DNA of 64,000 nt from Cyanobacterium aponinum PCC 10605 (GCF_000317675.1 NC_019776.1:1922001-1986000); one strand, 5' to 3'. Counted from the first letter of the stretch, positions 27,824 to 37,846 are shown. Numbers and translations are program-made. Notes: generated by a model not told the origin, from the letters alone.

Positions 27824-28269
27824 TTGATATTTCTGATCATTCTATAATTGCAATCACATAATATATCATTAACATCACCTCTGTTTAATAAGTGACGTTA
27901 CGCAATTATTCATCTGTTTAGTTGTATTAGGTTTCAGGTTTCAGGTTTCAGGTTTCAGGTTTGATTTTTTGAAAATTAATTCATTAATAACTTATATTGA
28001 AGACAATAAAATCTATTTGTTAACTGTTTTCGTCAAAATATATTAAATTTAACTCCGAATTTAGGTGTTTTTAAAGATTAATTAATCAGTTATTTTGAGA
28101 AAAATTACCCCTCGCCCTGTGGGAGAGGGGTTGGGGGTGAGGGAAAAACGTTTTGATACCGAATGCTTATTAAAGGGGATTTAGGGGAAACAAAAACTTC
28201 TTAAACAACTTCTTAACTCCTAATTCCTAACTTAAGATAGTTATTATTTATTTCCGAGGAGAAAATAAT
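27824..28269. repeat. 446-base gap with heptamer array and C-rich repeat
   Basis: Holds the clearest heptamer array of the window at about 27930-27961 (four to five units of CAGGTTT) and the dispersed block CCCCTCGCCCTGTGGGAGAG at about 28108-28142, which reappears in reverse near 34590-34626. No reading frame is convincing. Confidence 0.8.
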
Positions 28270-28539
28270 TTACAATAAAGCCGCACCTAAAAGTTGAGGT
28301 ACTAATTGTAAAAGGAAAATAGCCAAAATGGGAGATAAATCTAAACCCCCTAAAGGAGGTATTAAAGAACGGAAAATGTTAAGATAAGGGTCTGTTACTG
28401 GGGCAAGAAAAGAAATAATATTTGCCGCCCAATCTGCGGTTTGAAACCAACTCAACAAGATTCTAACAATAATTAAGGCTAAATATATTTGTACGAAATT
28501 AGCTACGGTGGTAACTATTAAATAAGAAATATTGTTCAT
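28270..28539 (-). CDS. YggT-family membrane protein
   Basis: An 89-residue protein with two membrane helices around the family mark RILLSWF, then FLAPVTDPYLNIFRSLIPPL and GGLDLSPILAIFLLQLV. YggT proteins (YlmG in plastids) are linked to membrane and nucleoid organisation or division in cyanobacteria and chloroplasts. It is single copy in this window and converges on nothing; the HAD gene lies upstream on the same strand. Confidence 0.9.
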   Translation of the reverse strand: MNNISYLIVTTVANFVQIYLALIIVRILLSWFQTADWAANIISFLAPVTDPYLNIFRSLIPPLGGLDLSPILAIFLLQLVPQLLGAALL

Positions 28540-28612
28540 TATTACCGATATTGCTCCTGCTTTTCTACTCTATAATTATTCTAATCTTAACGGAATTTGC
28601 TCTAGTTGGATT

Positions 28613-29260
28613 TTAATTTCTACGATTTAACCAAAAACTTTGCATTCCTACAGATTTTGCTCCCCAATAATCTTCTTGTTTGCTATCTCCAATATACCAA
28701 GCCTCTTGAGGTTGGCAATCATGTTTTTCTAAAGCCTTTAAAAATATTTGAGGGTGAGGTTTTGCTACTCCTGTTAAGGAAGAAATTGTAATTGTTTGAA
28801 AATAGGTGGCCAAATTTAAATTCTTTAAAACGTCATAAATACGAGTATCAAAATTAGAAATCATTGCTAGTTGTATATCTTGATTTTGCCATTTTTTTAA
28901 ACAGGATACTACTTCATCATAGATAAACCAAGGTTCGGCAGTGGTAAAGTAATCATATAATTGCGCAAAGAAGGCTTTAAAATCGGTAAATTCTCCTAAG
29001 GCGTTTGCTTTGGCAAAAGTATCATAAGCTATCTTTTCCCACCATTGATATTCTAATTGCTGAATTTCTTGTTTATTTTGCGTCTTAAAGGCTAAAGGAG
29101 GAGAAGACTTAAAACACTCATAGAAATATTGGTTAATTTCCTGACAATTTCTAATTACACCGTATTGACTAGATATTTTAATATAAGCATCTCCCACACT
29201 ATTTTTAACTCCAAAAATAGTACCGACGGCATCAAGAAATATCACTTTGGGTTGATTCAT
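28613..29260 (-). CDS. HAD-superfamily hydrolase (subfamily IA, HDHD3-like)
   Basis: A 215-residue HAD protein. Motif I is the variant FLDAVGTIFG (D-x-V-G-T, with Val in place of Asp at the third position seen in DxDGT), motif II is AMISNFDTR, the motif III Lys is in GVAKPHPQIF, and motif IV is WYIGDSKQEDYWGAK. The second Asp of motif I is replaced by Val, as in HDHD3/Dreg-2-like members, so it may act as a binding protein or a phosphatase with altered chemistry. ATG 29260 is preferred to TTG 29266. Confidence 0.83.
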   Translation of the reverse strand: MNQPKVIFLDAVGTIFGVKNSVGDAYIKISSQYGVIRNCQEINQYFYECFKSSPPLAFKTQNKQEIQQLEYQWWEKIAYDTFAKANALGEFTDFKAFFAQLYDYFTTAEPWFIYDEVVSCLKKWQNQDIQLAMISNFDTRIYDVLKNLNLATYFQTITISSLTGVAKPHPQIFLKALEKHDCQPQEAWYIGDSKQEDYWGAKSVGMQSFWLNRRN

Positions 29261-29519
29261 AATCAATTTTAGTTGATGTCACTCCAGAAATTTACACATA
29301 AATAGAGATATTATCAGTCTATATCGTTAATGTGGAGATTTTACTGCTTAATTACTTATGAAATCTAGTTAGACTAGATAGCTTCTTTTGTGGTGAATAA
29401 ATAAACGGTCAATTTCTAACTTGAACAATTATGACTACTGACTCTTTTATTCACTATTTTTGTCAAAACTCATTAATTTTAACTCCTAACCCCTAATTCC
29501 TAATTTATGATCTCATTGA

Positions 29520-29834
29520 CTACCATTTGAGGAGGTTAAATCTTTCCATGTCGATGGTGTCACGGTTGCGGTAAATAGCGAGAATAATCGCTAAACCAAC
29601 GGCCGCTTCCGCCGCCGCAATGGTAATTACGAAAATCGTAAATATTTGACCTTTAATTTCTGCGGGATCTAAATAATTAGAAAATCCCATTAGGTTAAGA
29701 TTAACAGCATTAAGTAAAAGTTCGATCGACATTAAAACTCGAACTGCATTACGACTAGTAATTAGTCCATAAATACCAATACAAAATAATGCTGCGGCTA
29801 AAAGTAAAAAATATTCTAATTGTATTTCCATCAT
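29520..29834 (-). CDS. ndhE: NAD(P)H-quinone oxidoreductase subunit 4L
   Basis: A 104-residue three-helix membrane subunit of NDH-1: [40 protein letters not shown] with the conserved Glu in the middle helix, and [20 protein letters not shown] with the second conserved Glu. It acts in thylakoid cyclic electron flow, respiration and CO2 uptake. It is the last gene of ndhI-ndhG-ndhE, 13 bases after ndhG. Confidence 0.96.
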   Translation of the reverse strand: MMEIQLEYFLLLAAALFCIGIYGLITSRNAVRVLMSIELLLNAVNLNLMGFSNYLDPAEIKGQIFTIFVITIAAAEAAVGLAIILAIYRNRDTIDMERFNLLKW

Positions 29835-29847
29835 TTTTGTTTAAACA

Positions 29848-30465
29848 TTAATTATTGTCGTTATCATTACCTGTCGTAATTAATTCTCTAGGTTGTTCAG
29901 GTAAGGTGAAGGATGTGGTATAAACTTCAGTGGTTTTTTGAGCTTCAGGAATTAAGTCTCTACGTGCTAAGATAATCGCCCCAACCATTGCCATTAATAA
30001 TAAAACAGAGGCAATTTCAAAGGGTAACAAGTAATCACTGAAGAAATGTTTGCCAATAGCAACAATGGTATTTTCTACTACCGCAGGGGAGGTTTCTGAT
30101 AATTGCCATGGAGTAGCCAAAACCATAGTGCCTAGTAAGGCAAATAAGCCCACACAAACTAAAGCAGTAGATACTTGACGAATTAATCTACCTCTTACTT
30201 GTTGATAGACTTCAGTTTTGTTAACCAACATAATGGCAAATAGAATAAGAACATTTATCGCCCCAACATAGATAAGAATTTGAGCGGCGGCAACAAAGTC
30301 GGCATTGAGAAGAATATAAAGCCCTGATATGCTTAAAAATACTCCCCCCAAAAGAAAAGCAGAGTAAACAATATTTTCAAATAAAACAACTCCTAAAGCT
30401 CCGCCAATCATCAGGAGAGATAAAATAACAAAAGCAACAAATTGGACACTTTGTGCGATTTCCAC
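29848..30465 (-). CDS. ndhG: NAD(P)H-quinone oxidoreductase subunit 6
   Basis: A 205-residue NDH-1 membrane subunit with about five helices. Typical stretches: SLLMIGGALGVVLFENIVYS, ADFVAAAQILIYVGAINVLI, and ALLGTMVLATPW. The C-terminal tail (PEAQKTTEVYTTSF and onward) is hydrophilic, as in cyanobacterial NdhG. It lies 49 bases after ndhI in the same operon. Confidence 0.95.
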   Translation of the reverse strand: MEIAQSVQFVAFVILSLLMIGGALGVVLFENIVYSAFLLGGVFLSISGLYILLNADFVAAAQILIYVGAINVLILFAIMLVNKTEVYQQVRGRLIRQVSTALVCVGLFALLGTMVLATPWQLSETSPAVVENTIVAIGKHFFSDYLLPFEIASVLLLMAMVGAIILARRDLIPEAQKTTEVYTTSFTLPEQPRELITTGNDNDNN

Positions 30466-30514
30466 GATTTAATTTACCTTTTTAATAAAATTTTTCACAA
30501 GTTATAGTATAAGT

Positions 30515-31090
30515 TTATTGTTCGATTAAATCTTCGGGGTGCTTTCGGTCCCTTGGACTATTTTTAGGTAAGTCATGGGGAGATAAGACTCCTTTGGGAA
30601 GATAGCCTAATTCTTTTAATGGAGTTACCATGGGATCTTGAGTGACTTTAGTGGGTAAACGTCCGAGAGCTACGTTATCATAATTTAATTCATGGCGATC
30701 GTAACTTGCTAATTCATATTCTTCTGTCATGGATAAGCAGTTGGTGGGACAGTATTCCACACAGTTGCCACAAAAAATACAAACCCCAAAATCAATACTG
30801 TAGTGTTTTAATTCTTTTTTCTTGACGGCTTTGTTAAATTCCCAGTCAACTACGGGTAAATTAATAGGACAAACTCGAACACACACCTCACAGGCGATAC
30901 ATTTATCAAATTCAAAGTGAATTCTACCTCTAAATCTTTCAGACGGAATCAATTTTTCATAGGGATATTGTACTGTTACAGGTCTGCGTTTCATGTGGTC
31001 GAAAGTAACGGCAAATCCTTGTCCAATATACTTAGCCGCTTCCACGCTTCCTTTGGCGTAATCTGTAACTTGTTTGAGAAATTTAAACAT
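30515..31090 (-). CDS. ndhI: NAD(P)H-quinone oxidoreductase subunit I (2x 4Fe-4S)
   Basis: A 191-residue ferredoxin-like NDH-1 subunit. Two tetranuclear cluster motifs are complete: [12 protein letters not shown] and [12 protein letters not shown]. The N-terminal [14 protein letters not shown] and the mid region [20 protein letters not shown] are characteristic, which fixes the start at ATG 31090 rather than at the upstream TTG 31114. It is the first gene of the ndhI-G-E unit here; ndhA, which usually precedes it, is absent. Confidence 0.96.
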   Translation of the reverse strand: MFKFLKQVTDYAKGSVEAAKYIGQGFAVTFDHMKRRPVTVQYPYEKLIPSERFRGRIHFEFDKCIACEVCVRVCPINLPVVDWEFNKAVKKKELKHYSIDFGVCIFCGNCVEYCPTNCLSMTEEYELASYDRHELNYDNVALGRLPTKVTQDPMVTPLKELGYLPKGVLSPHDLPKNSPRDRKHPEDLIEQ

Positions 31091-31579
31091 AGATCTTGAT
31101 ATGACTGCCAACAAATTTTATTTTATCTTATCAGGAGAAGTCTATTAGTAGATAATTAAGAGGTATTGCTGATTTGAGGTATAAATAATTCAGATGCTCG
31201 GTTTGAATTATGAAAGGGCAAACCCCCCTTTATCCCCCCTCTCGAGGGGGGAGGGCAAAGGTAATTAACAATTAATAAAAACACCTGAAACCTGCAACCT
31301 GCCACTTCTTTCCTAACCCCGAACTCCTAACCCACAATACTTTTTACATTTCGTAACTGAATATTGACAATTTATTGCAATAAAGAATTATACTTAAGGT
31401 TAGATTTAAAAATAAATATTCATATTGTTAAGATAAATTATTAAAATCTTTAACAAAAACCAATATATCATCATCAATAAGTGTCTTTTAAGGGCAGTTT
31501 GTACATTTTGATTCTAAATTAGCAATCATAAATTGTTACACTTAGTAAAGAAAATTTAAGTATAATCATTATAAAAATC
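31091..31579. repeat. 489-base divergent promoter region with CTCGAG-core and heptamer repeats
   Basis: Lies between divergent ndhI and hemH. At about 31216-31260 is a copy of the C-rich repeat (CCCCCCTTTATCCCCCC, then CTCGAGGGGGGAGGGC) and at about 31282-31303 heptamers CCTGAAA/CCTGCAA/CCTGCCA. The last 230 bases before hemH are AT-rich and probably hold its promoter, with no clear box. No ndhA fragment is seen. Confidence 0.7.
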
Positions 31580-32743
31580 ATGGGTCGTACAGGAGTATTA
31601 TTATTAAATTTAGGTGGTCCAGAAAAACTAGAGGATGTACGTCCTTTTTTATATAATCTATTTTCTGATCCTGAAATCATCCGTTTGCCTTTTCCTTGGT
31701 TACAAAAACCTCTTGCTTGGTTAATTTCTACTCTGCGCAGTAAGAAATCGGAGGAAAACTATTTAGAAATTGGTGGTGGTTCACCTTTGTTACAAATAAC
31801 CGAGGCTCAAGCTCAGGCTTTACAGTCTAAGTTATCTGGGCAGGGGTCTGATATTCAAGTATATGTGGGAATGCGTTATTGGCATCCTTTCACGGAGGAA
31901 GCGATCGCACGTATTAAGGAGGATGGCATTGAAAAGCTGGTTATTTTACCTTTATATCCCCAATTTTCCATTAGTACCAGTGGCTCTAGTTTTAGGGTGT
32001 TGGAAGAAATGTGGAAAACAGATCCTCAATTACAAAAAATAGAATATACTTTAATTCCTTCTTGGTATAATCACCCTGATTATTTGTCAGCGATGGCAGA
32101 TTTGATTAAACAAGAGTTACAACAGTTTGAACAACCAGAGAAAGTATATATTTTCTTTAGCGCCCATGGTGTACCAAAAACTTATGTTACTGAAGCAGGT
32201 GATCCTTATCAAGTGGAAATTGAAGAATGTACTCAATTGATCATGAAAACCTTGAATACAGGTAATCCTTATATTCTTGCTTATCAGAGCAAAGTTGGGC
32301 CTGTGGAATGGTTGAAACCTTATACGGAGGATGCGTTGGAGGAGTTGGGGGCGAAAAATATCAAAGATTTATTAGTTGTGCCTATTAGCTTTGTTTCCGA
32401 GCATATTGAGACTTTACAAGAAATTGACTTAGAGTATAGAGAAGTGGCGGAGGAAGTTGGTATCAGTAACTTTAAGCGAGTTCCTGCTTTAAATACTCAT
32501 CCGATGTTTATTGATGCTTTAACTAATTTAACTACTTCTGCGTTAGAAGAAACCCCTCTAAGGTTTGATCAAGTTACCCATCCTAAGAAGAATATGAAGA
32601 TGTATCCCCAAGAAAAATGGGAATGGGGTTTAACTACCGTTGCTGAGGTTTGGAATGGGCGTTTAGCTATGGTGGGTTTTTTAGCACTTTTAATTGAGTT
32701 AATTAGTGGTCATGGTCCTTTACATTTAGTGGGCTTGTTATAA
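31580..32743 (+). CDS. hemH: Ferrochelatase with C-terminal CAB/HLIP-like helix
   Basis: A 387-residue enzyme that inserts ferrous iron into protoporphyrin IX to make heme. Core motifs: [59 protein letters not shown] (catalytic His), [12 protein letters not shown] and [14 protein letters not shown] (Glu). After about residue 345 there is a linker and a helix with [18 protein letters not shown], the chlorophyll-binding CAB signature. This FeCH-CAB fusion is a known cyanobacterial and plant type. Confidence 0.96.
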   Translation: MGRTGVLLLNLGGPEKLEDVRPFLYNLFSDPEIIRLPFPWLQKPLAWLISTLRSKKSEENYLEIGGGSPLLQITEAQAQALQSKLSGQGSDIQVYVGMRYWHPFTEEAIARIKEDGIEKLVILPLYPQFSISTSGSSFRVLEEMWKTDPQLQKIEYTLIPSWYNHPDYLSAMADLIKQELQQFEQPEKVYIFFSAHGVPKTYVTEAGDPYQVEIEECTQLIMKTLNTGNPYILAYQSKVGPVEWLKPYTEDALEELGAKNIKDLLVVPISFVSEHIETLQEIDLEYREVAEEVGISNFKRVPALNTHPMFIDALTNLTTSALEETPLRFDQVTHPKKNMKMYPQEKWEWGLTTVAEVWNGRLAMVGFLALLIELISGHGPLHLVGLL

Positions 32744-32828
32744 TTTTTATAATAAGTAATAAGTAATATGATTTTGTGAGTAATTAAGATACAATTTTAG
32801 ACCAATATTATCCGTTAGGAGTTATTAA

Positions 32829-33233
32829 TTGAAAAGACGCAGATTCTTTAGTTTAACTCTTTTTTCCTTCATTTTTACTACTTTTTTACCTGTTTTTCAT
32901 AAAGTTTTTGCCCAAGAAACTGAAAATAATTTTTATAAATTAGGTTCTTTGACTGATTTGGAGGAAAATGGTTTTTTACTGAATGAAAATTTAGAGATAG
33001 GTGCTGTTTTAGTAATTTTAAAAGAAGATAATTCTCTGATTGCGATCGAGCCTACTTGTACCCACATGGGTTGTTTAGTAGAGTGGAATAAGCAGGAAAA
33101 TCTTTTTATTTGTCCCTGCCATAATTCTAAATTTCAAGAAGATGGCAAGGTGGTGGAGGGGTTAGCCATTTCTGATTTGCCCATTTATCAAGTAAAGATA
33201 GAAAATAATACTGTTTTTGTTGCTAATCAGTAA
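32829..33233 (+). CDS. Rieske [2Fe-2S] domain protein with Tat-like signal
   Basis: A 134-residue protein starting at TTG, supported by AGGAG seven bases upstream. The N-terminus KRRRFFSLTLFSFIFTTFLP is a twin-arginine-like signal or anchor. The Rieske cluster ligands are present: C-T-H (CTHMGCLVEW) and C-P-C-H (ICPCHNSKFQEDG). It lacks the length of PetC (about 180) and resembles small Rieske proteins of unknown partner. It is 85 bases after hemH, same strand. Confidence 0.82.
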   Translation: MKRRRFFSLTLFSFIFTTFLPVFHKVFAQETENNFYKLGSLTDLEENGFLLNENLEIGAVLVILKEDNSLIAIEPTCTHMGCLVEWNKQENLFICPCHNSKFQEDGKVVEGLAISDLPIYQVKIENNTVFVANQ

Positions 33234-33236
33234 TTA

Positions 33237-33638
33237 CTAACTGTTTTCTATTCGTTTTTCAATATCTTCAAAAGTTTTTAATAATAATTTTTGGGCTTGT
33301 AATTTCCAACCATATTGTTGAATTTTAATAGCAATGGGAATTGCGATCGCAGGTGCAAGAAAATCTAAATATTGTTGAGAAGAAATACCCAATAATAAAC
33401 CTAATCCACCGATACCCCAAAAAGGTAAGGCGAAAGATTGACGCTGACTTTCAATTTTTTTTGCCCAAAATCCTTGAGGCATTTTATTTAACAATTCTTG
33501 TTTAAGTTTTTGTTGTTCTTGAAAATTTAAAGCGATTCCTATTTTACGGCGTAATTTTTCTATTTTTCTCGCATCTGTACTATACTCAGTTAATTGATCC
33601 TCTGCCATAGCGATCAGATTTTCTAAAGTTAAAACCAT
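33237..33638 (-). CDS. Hypothetical protein with two hydrophobic segments
   Basis: Unrecognised 133-residue protein. The first 65 residues are charged and helical (EDQLTEYSTDARKIEKLRRK), then come FALPFWGIGGLGLLLGIS and YLDFLAPAIAIPIAIKIQQY, likely a membrane hairpin, and a charged C-terminal helix. It converges on the Rieske gene with a 3-base gap between stop codons. Conserved in cyanobacteria by impression only. Confidence 0.55.
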   Translation of the reverse strand: MVLTLENLIAMAEDQLTEYSTDARKIEKLRRKIGIALNFQEQQKLKQELLNKMPQGFWAKKIESQRQSFALPFWGIGGLGLLLGISSQQYLDFLAPAIAIPIAIKIQQYGWKLQAQKLLLKTFEDIEKRIENS

Positions 33639-33752
33639 AAATATAGAGCCTAATGATTATTATTTATAATGTTTATAATTTTAGTTTTGTATCACAAAAT
33701 TAGGCATAAAATCAATCAAAAATTAATAATTAGTAATCGAAAATTATTATTA

Positions 33753-34520
33753 ATGTTGAAAAAATTTATTTATTTGCTTATCGTCATTATCTCTATTCTG
33801 GTTACAAACATCAATCCTATTTTCGCCCTTTCCTTAGAAGATAGAATTAATCAATATCCGTCATGGCAACAGAAAATTTTATTACCAAAACCTGAAAAAG
33901 ACTTAATTTTTCCTGATTGGTTTGAGGGAAAATGGGAAGTTACAAGTATTTTAAAGGAACAAATTGCCCCTTTAGCACCTAAGTTTCAAACACCGGGTTT
34001 TGAGCAAAATAATGAATATATAGATAAAAAAATACAGTTTTCAGTTAAGTTTATTGAGAGTAGTTTTTATCCTCAACAGGATAATTTTGTACCGCAAAAA
34101 ATTAATAAACAAATCATTATCATAGCGGATCGTAAATTCAATAGTTTATCTATTGCACAAGCCTATTTAGGAATAGATAATGTGGAAAAAGTTGTGATAA
34201 ATCCTAATAATACAACGGAGCAAATTACTAAGTTTAGAGGAGAAAATGAACTAATTTCAACGGTTATCGGTAGGCAACAAGAGAATATTTCTGAGAAAGA
34301 TTTTATTACCAGTGAAGTAACAAGGCAATTTTTTCGCCGTCCTAATAGTGTTTATTTAAACTTAGTAGAAACAACCACTAAATATCATTTAATTAACTCA
34401 AATTTGATTAAAGCAAAGCAATTTACTGCTATTTACTTATCACCTCAAGACCCCGATTATTTTGTAGCTTTTGATCAACCTGTAGCCTTATATTACTATA
34501 CACTAGAGTTGAAAAAATAG
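33753..34520 (+). CDS. DUF6816-like secreted/lumenal protein
   Basis: A 255-residue protein when started at ATG 33753, which gives a good signal peptide (KKFIYLLIVIISILVT, then NPIFA-L). The mature part begins SLEDRINQYPSWQQKILLPK and has PDWFEGKWEVTSILKEQIAP, QYNxx-free beta-rich stretches, and ends FDQPVALYYYTLELKK. This is the pattern of DUF6816 proteins of cyanobacteria and plant thylakoids. An earlier ATG at 33669 would add a 28-residue basic leader. Function unknown. Confidence 0.62.
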   Translation: MLKKFIYLLIVIISILVTNINPIFALSLEDRINQYPSWQQKILLPKPEKDLIFPDWFEGKWEVTSILKEQIAPLAPKFQTPGFEQNNEYIDKKIQFSVKFIESSFYPQQDNFVPQKINKQIIIIADRKFNSLSIAQAYLGIDNVEKVVINPNNTTEQITKFRGENELISTVIGRQQENISEKDFITSEVTRQFFRRPNSVYLNLVETTTKYHLINSNLIKAKQFTAIYLSPQDPDYFVAFDQPVALYYYTLELKK

Positions 34521-34868
34521 GCTCTTTTGCTTCTTTGACTCAACACCTTTAGGGGGAAGGTTTTTTCAAAATCAGGGCAAAATTATCTTGCCCTCACCCC
34601 CAACCCCTCTCCCATAGTAGAGGGGAGCGTTTTTTCTTAATAATTGATTAATTAATACTTAAAAACTCCTGTATCTGTTACTATTTGTTAGTTTCAAAAA
34701 TTGACATTTTTGAGAATGAAAAAACCCTGCTTTAGGGGGAGGCAAGTCAGAATTTCCCTCTCTAAATCAAAATGATTGCTTTTTGCCTTCTTCAAATCGA
34801 ACTGAGGTATGATCAACCATATAAGTACATAAACGGTAAACTAAAAATAGAATTAGTCTCTAAACATT
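34521..34868. repeat. 348-base gap with C-rich hairpin-like repeat and dispersed motif
   Basis: Contains the block CCCTCACCCCCAACCCCTCT (about 34591-34610), the reverse-oriented relative of the 28108 repeat, and TCGAACTGAGGTATGAT at about 34797-34813, close to the start of the toxin-antitoxin operon. No gene seen. Confidence 0.65.
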
Positions 34869-35126
34869 ATGGATGTAATTACTTATACTCAGGCTCGAAA
34901 AAACTTTACCCATGTAATGAATGAAGTTTGCGAAAATCATACTCCGATTATTATTACTCGTCAATCTGCAAAGCCTGTGGTAATGATGTCCCTTGAGGAT
35001 TATAGCGCGATCGAAGAGACTTTATATTTATTACGGAGTCCAAAAAATGCTCAGCGACTTTATAAAGCATTAGGAGAATTAAAACAAGGAAAATACGAAA
35101 GTCATGAATTAATCGAAGAAGAATAG
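34869..35126 (+). CDS. yefM: Antitoxin of YefM/Phd family
   Basis: An 85-residue protein with the Phd/YefM DNA-binding fold: MDVITYTQARKNFTHVMNEV, then PIIITRQSAKPVVMMSLEDY and the toxin-neutralising C-terminal tail (ALGELKQGKYESHELIEEE). It is the first gene of a two-gene operon with the YoeB toxin, whose ATG is six bases after this stop. Such antitoxins repress their own promoter. Confidence 0.92.
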   Translation: MDVITYTQARKNFTHVMNEVCENHTPIIITRQSAKPVVMMSLEDYSAIEETLYLLRSPKNAQRLYKALGELKQGKYESHELIEEE

Positions 35127-35131
35127 TAGTC

Positions 35132-35386
35132 ATGAAAATTTCCTTTTTAGAAGACGGTTGGCATGATTATTTATATTGGCAAAGTCAGGATAAAAAAATC
35201 TTAAAAAGAATTAATCAAATCATTAAAGATATAAAAAGAAATCCATTTGATGGTATTGGCAAACCTGAGCCGTTAAAGTTTGATTTTAGCGGATTATGGT
35301 CAAGACGTATTAATCAAGAGCATCGCTTAATTTATCAAGTCTTAGACGATGAGGTTATTATTATTCAATGTCGTTATCATTATTAG
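35132..35386 (+). CDS. yoeB: YoeB-type mRNA interferase toxin
   Basis: An 84-residue protein, exactly the length of E. coli YoeB, and very similar along its length (YLYWQSQDKKILKRINQIIK; GKPEPLKFDFSGLWSRRI; EHRLIYQV). The catalytic residues Glu46, Arg65 and His83 are all in place and the C-terminal CRYHY is intact, so the toxin is predicted to be active. It cleaves mRNA at ribosomes when free of YefM. Confidence 0.94.
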   Translation: MKISFLEDGWHDYLYWQSQDKKILKRINQIIKDIKRNPFDGIGKPEPLKFDFSGLWSRRINQEHRLIYQVLDDEVIIIQCRYHY

Positions 35387-35435
35387 TTAAGACTTACAAT
35401 GAAAATGTATTGAAATATATTCTAAATCAATTTTT

Positions 35436-36023
35436 ATGACACCTAAATTTGTCCTTGCTTCTGCTTCTCCTGCAAGACTAAAGTTATTACGTATGATAGG
35501 TATTGAACCTATAGTTCATAAAAGTGACTATGATGAATCGTTGATTAATCTACCTCAACCTATAGATTTAGTGAATACTTTGGCAATGAAAAAAGCGGAG
35601 GTAGTCGCCCAAAACTATCATGATTCTCTTATCTTGGGCTGTGATTCTTTGCTTTTAGTGGATGGGGAAATTTATGGTAAACCTGAAGATGAAGAAGTTG
35701 CGATCGCACGTTGGCAGTATATGCGTGGTAAAATGGGGAGGCTTTATACTGGTCATGGATTAATAGATACTATCAATAATCGTCAAATTGTTCAATGTGG
35801 TGTTACAGATGTTTACTTTGCTGATGTCACCGACGAACAAATTAGAGCTTATGTAGCTACTGGTGAGCCTTTAAAGTGTGCTGGTTGTTTTGCCTTGGAA
35901 GGAAAAGGGGGAGTTTTTATCGAAAAAATAGAAGGTTGTCACAGTAATGTTATTGGTTTGAGTCTTCCTTTGCTAAGGAAAATGTTGACAGAATTAAGTT
36001 ATGAAATTAGTTATTTTTGGTAA
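35436..36023 (+). CDS. maf: Maf-family nucleotide pyrophosphatase
   Basis: A 195-residue Maf protein. It has the N-terminal [16 protein letters not shown], the SDYDES loop, [20 protein letters not shown] and [20 protein letters not shown]. Maf proteins hydrolyse non-canonical or canonical dNTP/UTP-type nucleotides. The start at 35436 places the conserved lysine-rich helix after the serine loop as usual. Confidence 0.93.
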   Translation: MTPKFVLASASPARLKLLRMIGIEPIVHKSDYDESLINLPQPIDLVNTLAMKKAEVVAQNYHDSLILGCDSLLLVDGEIYGKPEDEEVAIARWQYMRGKMGRLYTGHGLIDTINNRQIVQCGVTDVYFADVTDEQIRAYVATGEPLKCAGCFALEGKGGVFIEKIEGCHSNVIGLSLPLLRKMLTELSYEISYFW

Positions 36024-36047
36024 TTTTCTCTCACAATAGAGGCTTAT

Positions 36048-36266
36048 ATGGATAAAGATAGTCGTTTCGCTTTTTTAGTAATTGGTTTACCTTTTATCGG
36101 TTTAATTTATTGTTTAGGTATTATTGTTTTTTTTCTGGTGTCGCCCATCGCCCAAAATCACCCTTTAATAACAGGCATTATAGCCGCTACCGTTCCATTT
36201 TCGATCGCAGCTTTTATTTGGATTAAGGCATCAGCAAAGGCATATGGTAAAAAATCGAAAGGATAA
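36048..36266 (+). CDS. Small two-helix membrane protein
   Basis: A 72-residue protein with two hydrophobic helices (FAFLVIGLPFIGLIYCLGII and PLITGIIAATVPFSIAAFIW) and a basic tail (KASAKAYGKKSKG). It follows maf by 24 bases on the same strand and is likely co-transcribed. Family not recognised; small proteins of this kind are common in cyanobacteria. Confidence 0.6.
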   Translation: MDKDSRFAFLVIGLPFIGLIYCLGIIVFFLVSPIAQNHPLITGIIAATVPFSIAAFIWIKASAKAYGKKSKG

Positions 36267-36555
36267 AAGTAATTTGGATAAATAATGAGTATAAGTCGAT
36301 TTGCACTTAAGTTGTCTAGTTAAGACAGGGAATGGGCAATAGGTAAACTTTGGAGTTATTTTCAAGAACTAAGGGAGAATTTAAATAGAATGGTGATGGT
36401 AGGGAAAAGGGAAACCCCCTTTATCCCCCCTCGAGAGGGGAGAGGGGAAGAGGGAAGAGTTAAGACTTTGAGTCATTTTCACAAATTAATAAAAAATGTA
36501 AGTTAAATGCGTCTTAGCCTAGTAAGTAATAAACAAAATAATCAGATGATGTGAG
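36267..36555. repeat. Repeat-bearing gap before hypD
   Basis: A copy of the C-rich repeat with CTCGAG core lies at about 36405-36450 (CCCCCTTTATCCCCCCTCGA, then GAGGGGAGAGGGG). The remainder is AT-rich filler. Confidence 0.65.
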
Positions 36556-37650
36556 ATGAAATTTGTTGACGAATATAGAGATTCAACGGTAGTAAAACAG
36601 TATGCTCAAAGAATTAGGGAAATTACGACTAAATCTTGGCAGATTATGGAAATTTGTGGCGGTCAAACCCATTCTATTTTGAAATACGGCTTAGATCAAT
36701 TATTACCTTCTGAAATCTCTTTAATACATGGTCCTGGATGTCCTGTTTGTGTCACCGATATTGAGAAAATAGACAAAGCAGGTGCGATCGCATCTTTACC
36801 TAATGTGATATTATGTTCTTTTGGGGATATGTTAAGAGTTCCCGGTAGTAAAGAAGATTTACTGAGTATTAAAGCAAAAGGGGCAGATATTCGCATCGTT
36901 TATTCTCCCCTCGACTGCATCAAAATTGCCGAAGAAAACCCCCATAAAGAAATAATATTTTTTGCTGTGGGATTTGAAACCACCGCCCCCACTACCGCCA
37001 TGACTGTATATCAAGCGGATAAAAAGCAATTAAATAACTTTTCCCTCTTAGTTTCTCATGTTTTAGTACCTCCTGCCATGGAAGCAATTTTATCCTCCAC
37101 TCAATGTCAAGTACAAGGTTTTTTAGCGGCGGGTCATGTTTGTACTGTTATGGGTTATCATCAATATGAAACTATTTCTCAAAAATATCAAATACCTATT
37201 ATCGTCACTGGCTTTGAACCTGCTGATATTTTACAAGGAATTTATTTATGTGTTCAACAACTAGAAAAAAAGGAAAATAAAGTAGAAAATCAGTATAGTA
37301 GATGTGTAAAAAAAGAAGGAAATAAAGAAGCTCAAAAACTGATTAATCAAATATTTGAAATCACAAATTATCAATGGCGTGGTATAGGAAATATAGATAA
37401 CAGTGGCTTTAAATTAAGAGAAAAATATGTAATGTTTGATGCAGAGACAAAATTTAATCATGTTTCCACTACCACATCAAACGCTGATAATAATTGTATT
37501 AGTGGTCAAATCTTACAAGGAATAAAAAAACCTCATCAGTGTCAAGCCTTTGGAAATAAATGCACTCCTGAAAATCCGCTAGGCGCACCGATGGTATCTT
37601 CTGAAGGTGCTTGCGCCGCTTATTATCGTTATCACCTGAGTTTGATCTAA
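36556..37650 (+). CDS. hypD: Hydrogenase maturation protein HypD
   Basis: A 364-residue HypD, the iron-sulfur scaffold that with HypC builds the Fe(CN)2CO centre of [NiFe] hydrogenase. Conserved parts: [70 protein letters not shown] and the C-terminal cysteines in [20 protein letters not shown]. It stands alone here: no hyp or hox gene is next to it, so the rest of the maturation set must be elsewhere. Confidence 0.96.
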   Translation: MKFVDEYRDSTVVKQYAQRIREITTKSWQIMEICGGQTHSILKYGLDQLLPSEISLIHGPGCPVCVTDIEKIDKAGAIASLPNVILCSFGDMLRVPGSKEDLLSIKAKGADIRIVYSPLDCIKIAEENPHKEIIFFAVGFETTAPTTAMTVYQADKKQLNNFSLLVSHVLVPPAMEAILSSTQCQVQGFLAAGHVCTVMGYHQYETISQKYQIPIIVTGFEPADILQGIYLCVQQLEKKENKVENQYSRCVKKEGNKEAQKLINQIFEITNYQWRGIGNIDNSGFKLREKYVMFDAETKFNHVSTTTSNADNNCISGQILQGIKKPHQCQAFGNKCTPENPLGAPMVSSEGACAAYYRYHLSLI

Positions 37651-37846
37651 AATTAACATTAACTGTCTGGTGGTATTAGGCAACGAGCAAAGGGCAAAAG
37701 TGAATAGATTAAAAAAGGGCAAAGTTAAAAGGGCAAGGGGCAAAGGTAAGAGGCAAAGGTAAATAATTAATAATTAATAGTGAATAGTTGATAATTAGTA
37801 ACTCTTAACTCCTAACTCGTTTCTCCTCTCATCACCCCAACATCCC

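Noticed and set aside
27930-27961. CAGGTTT array as a CRISPR
   Set aside because: Units are seven bases with no spacers, unlike CRISPR repeats.
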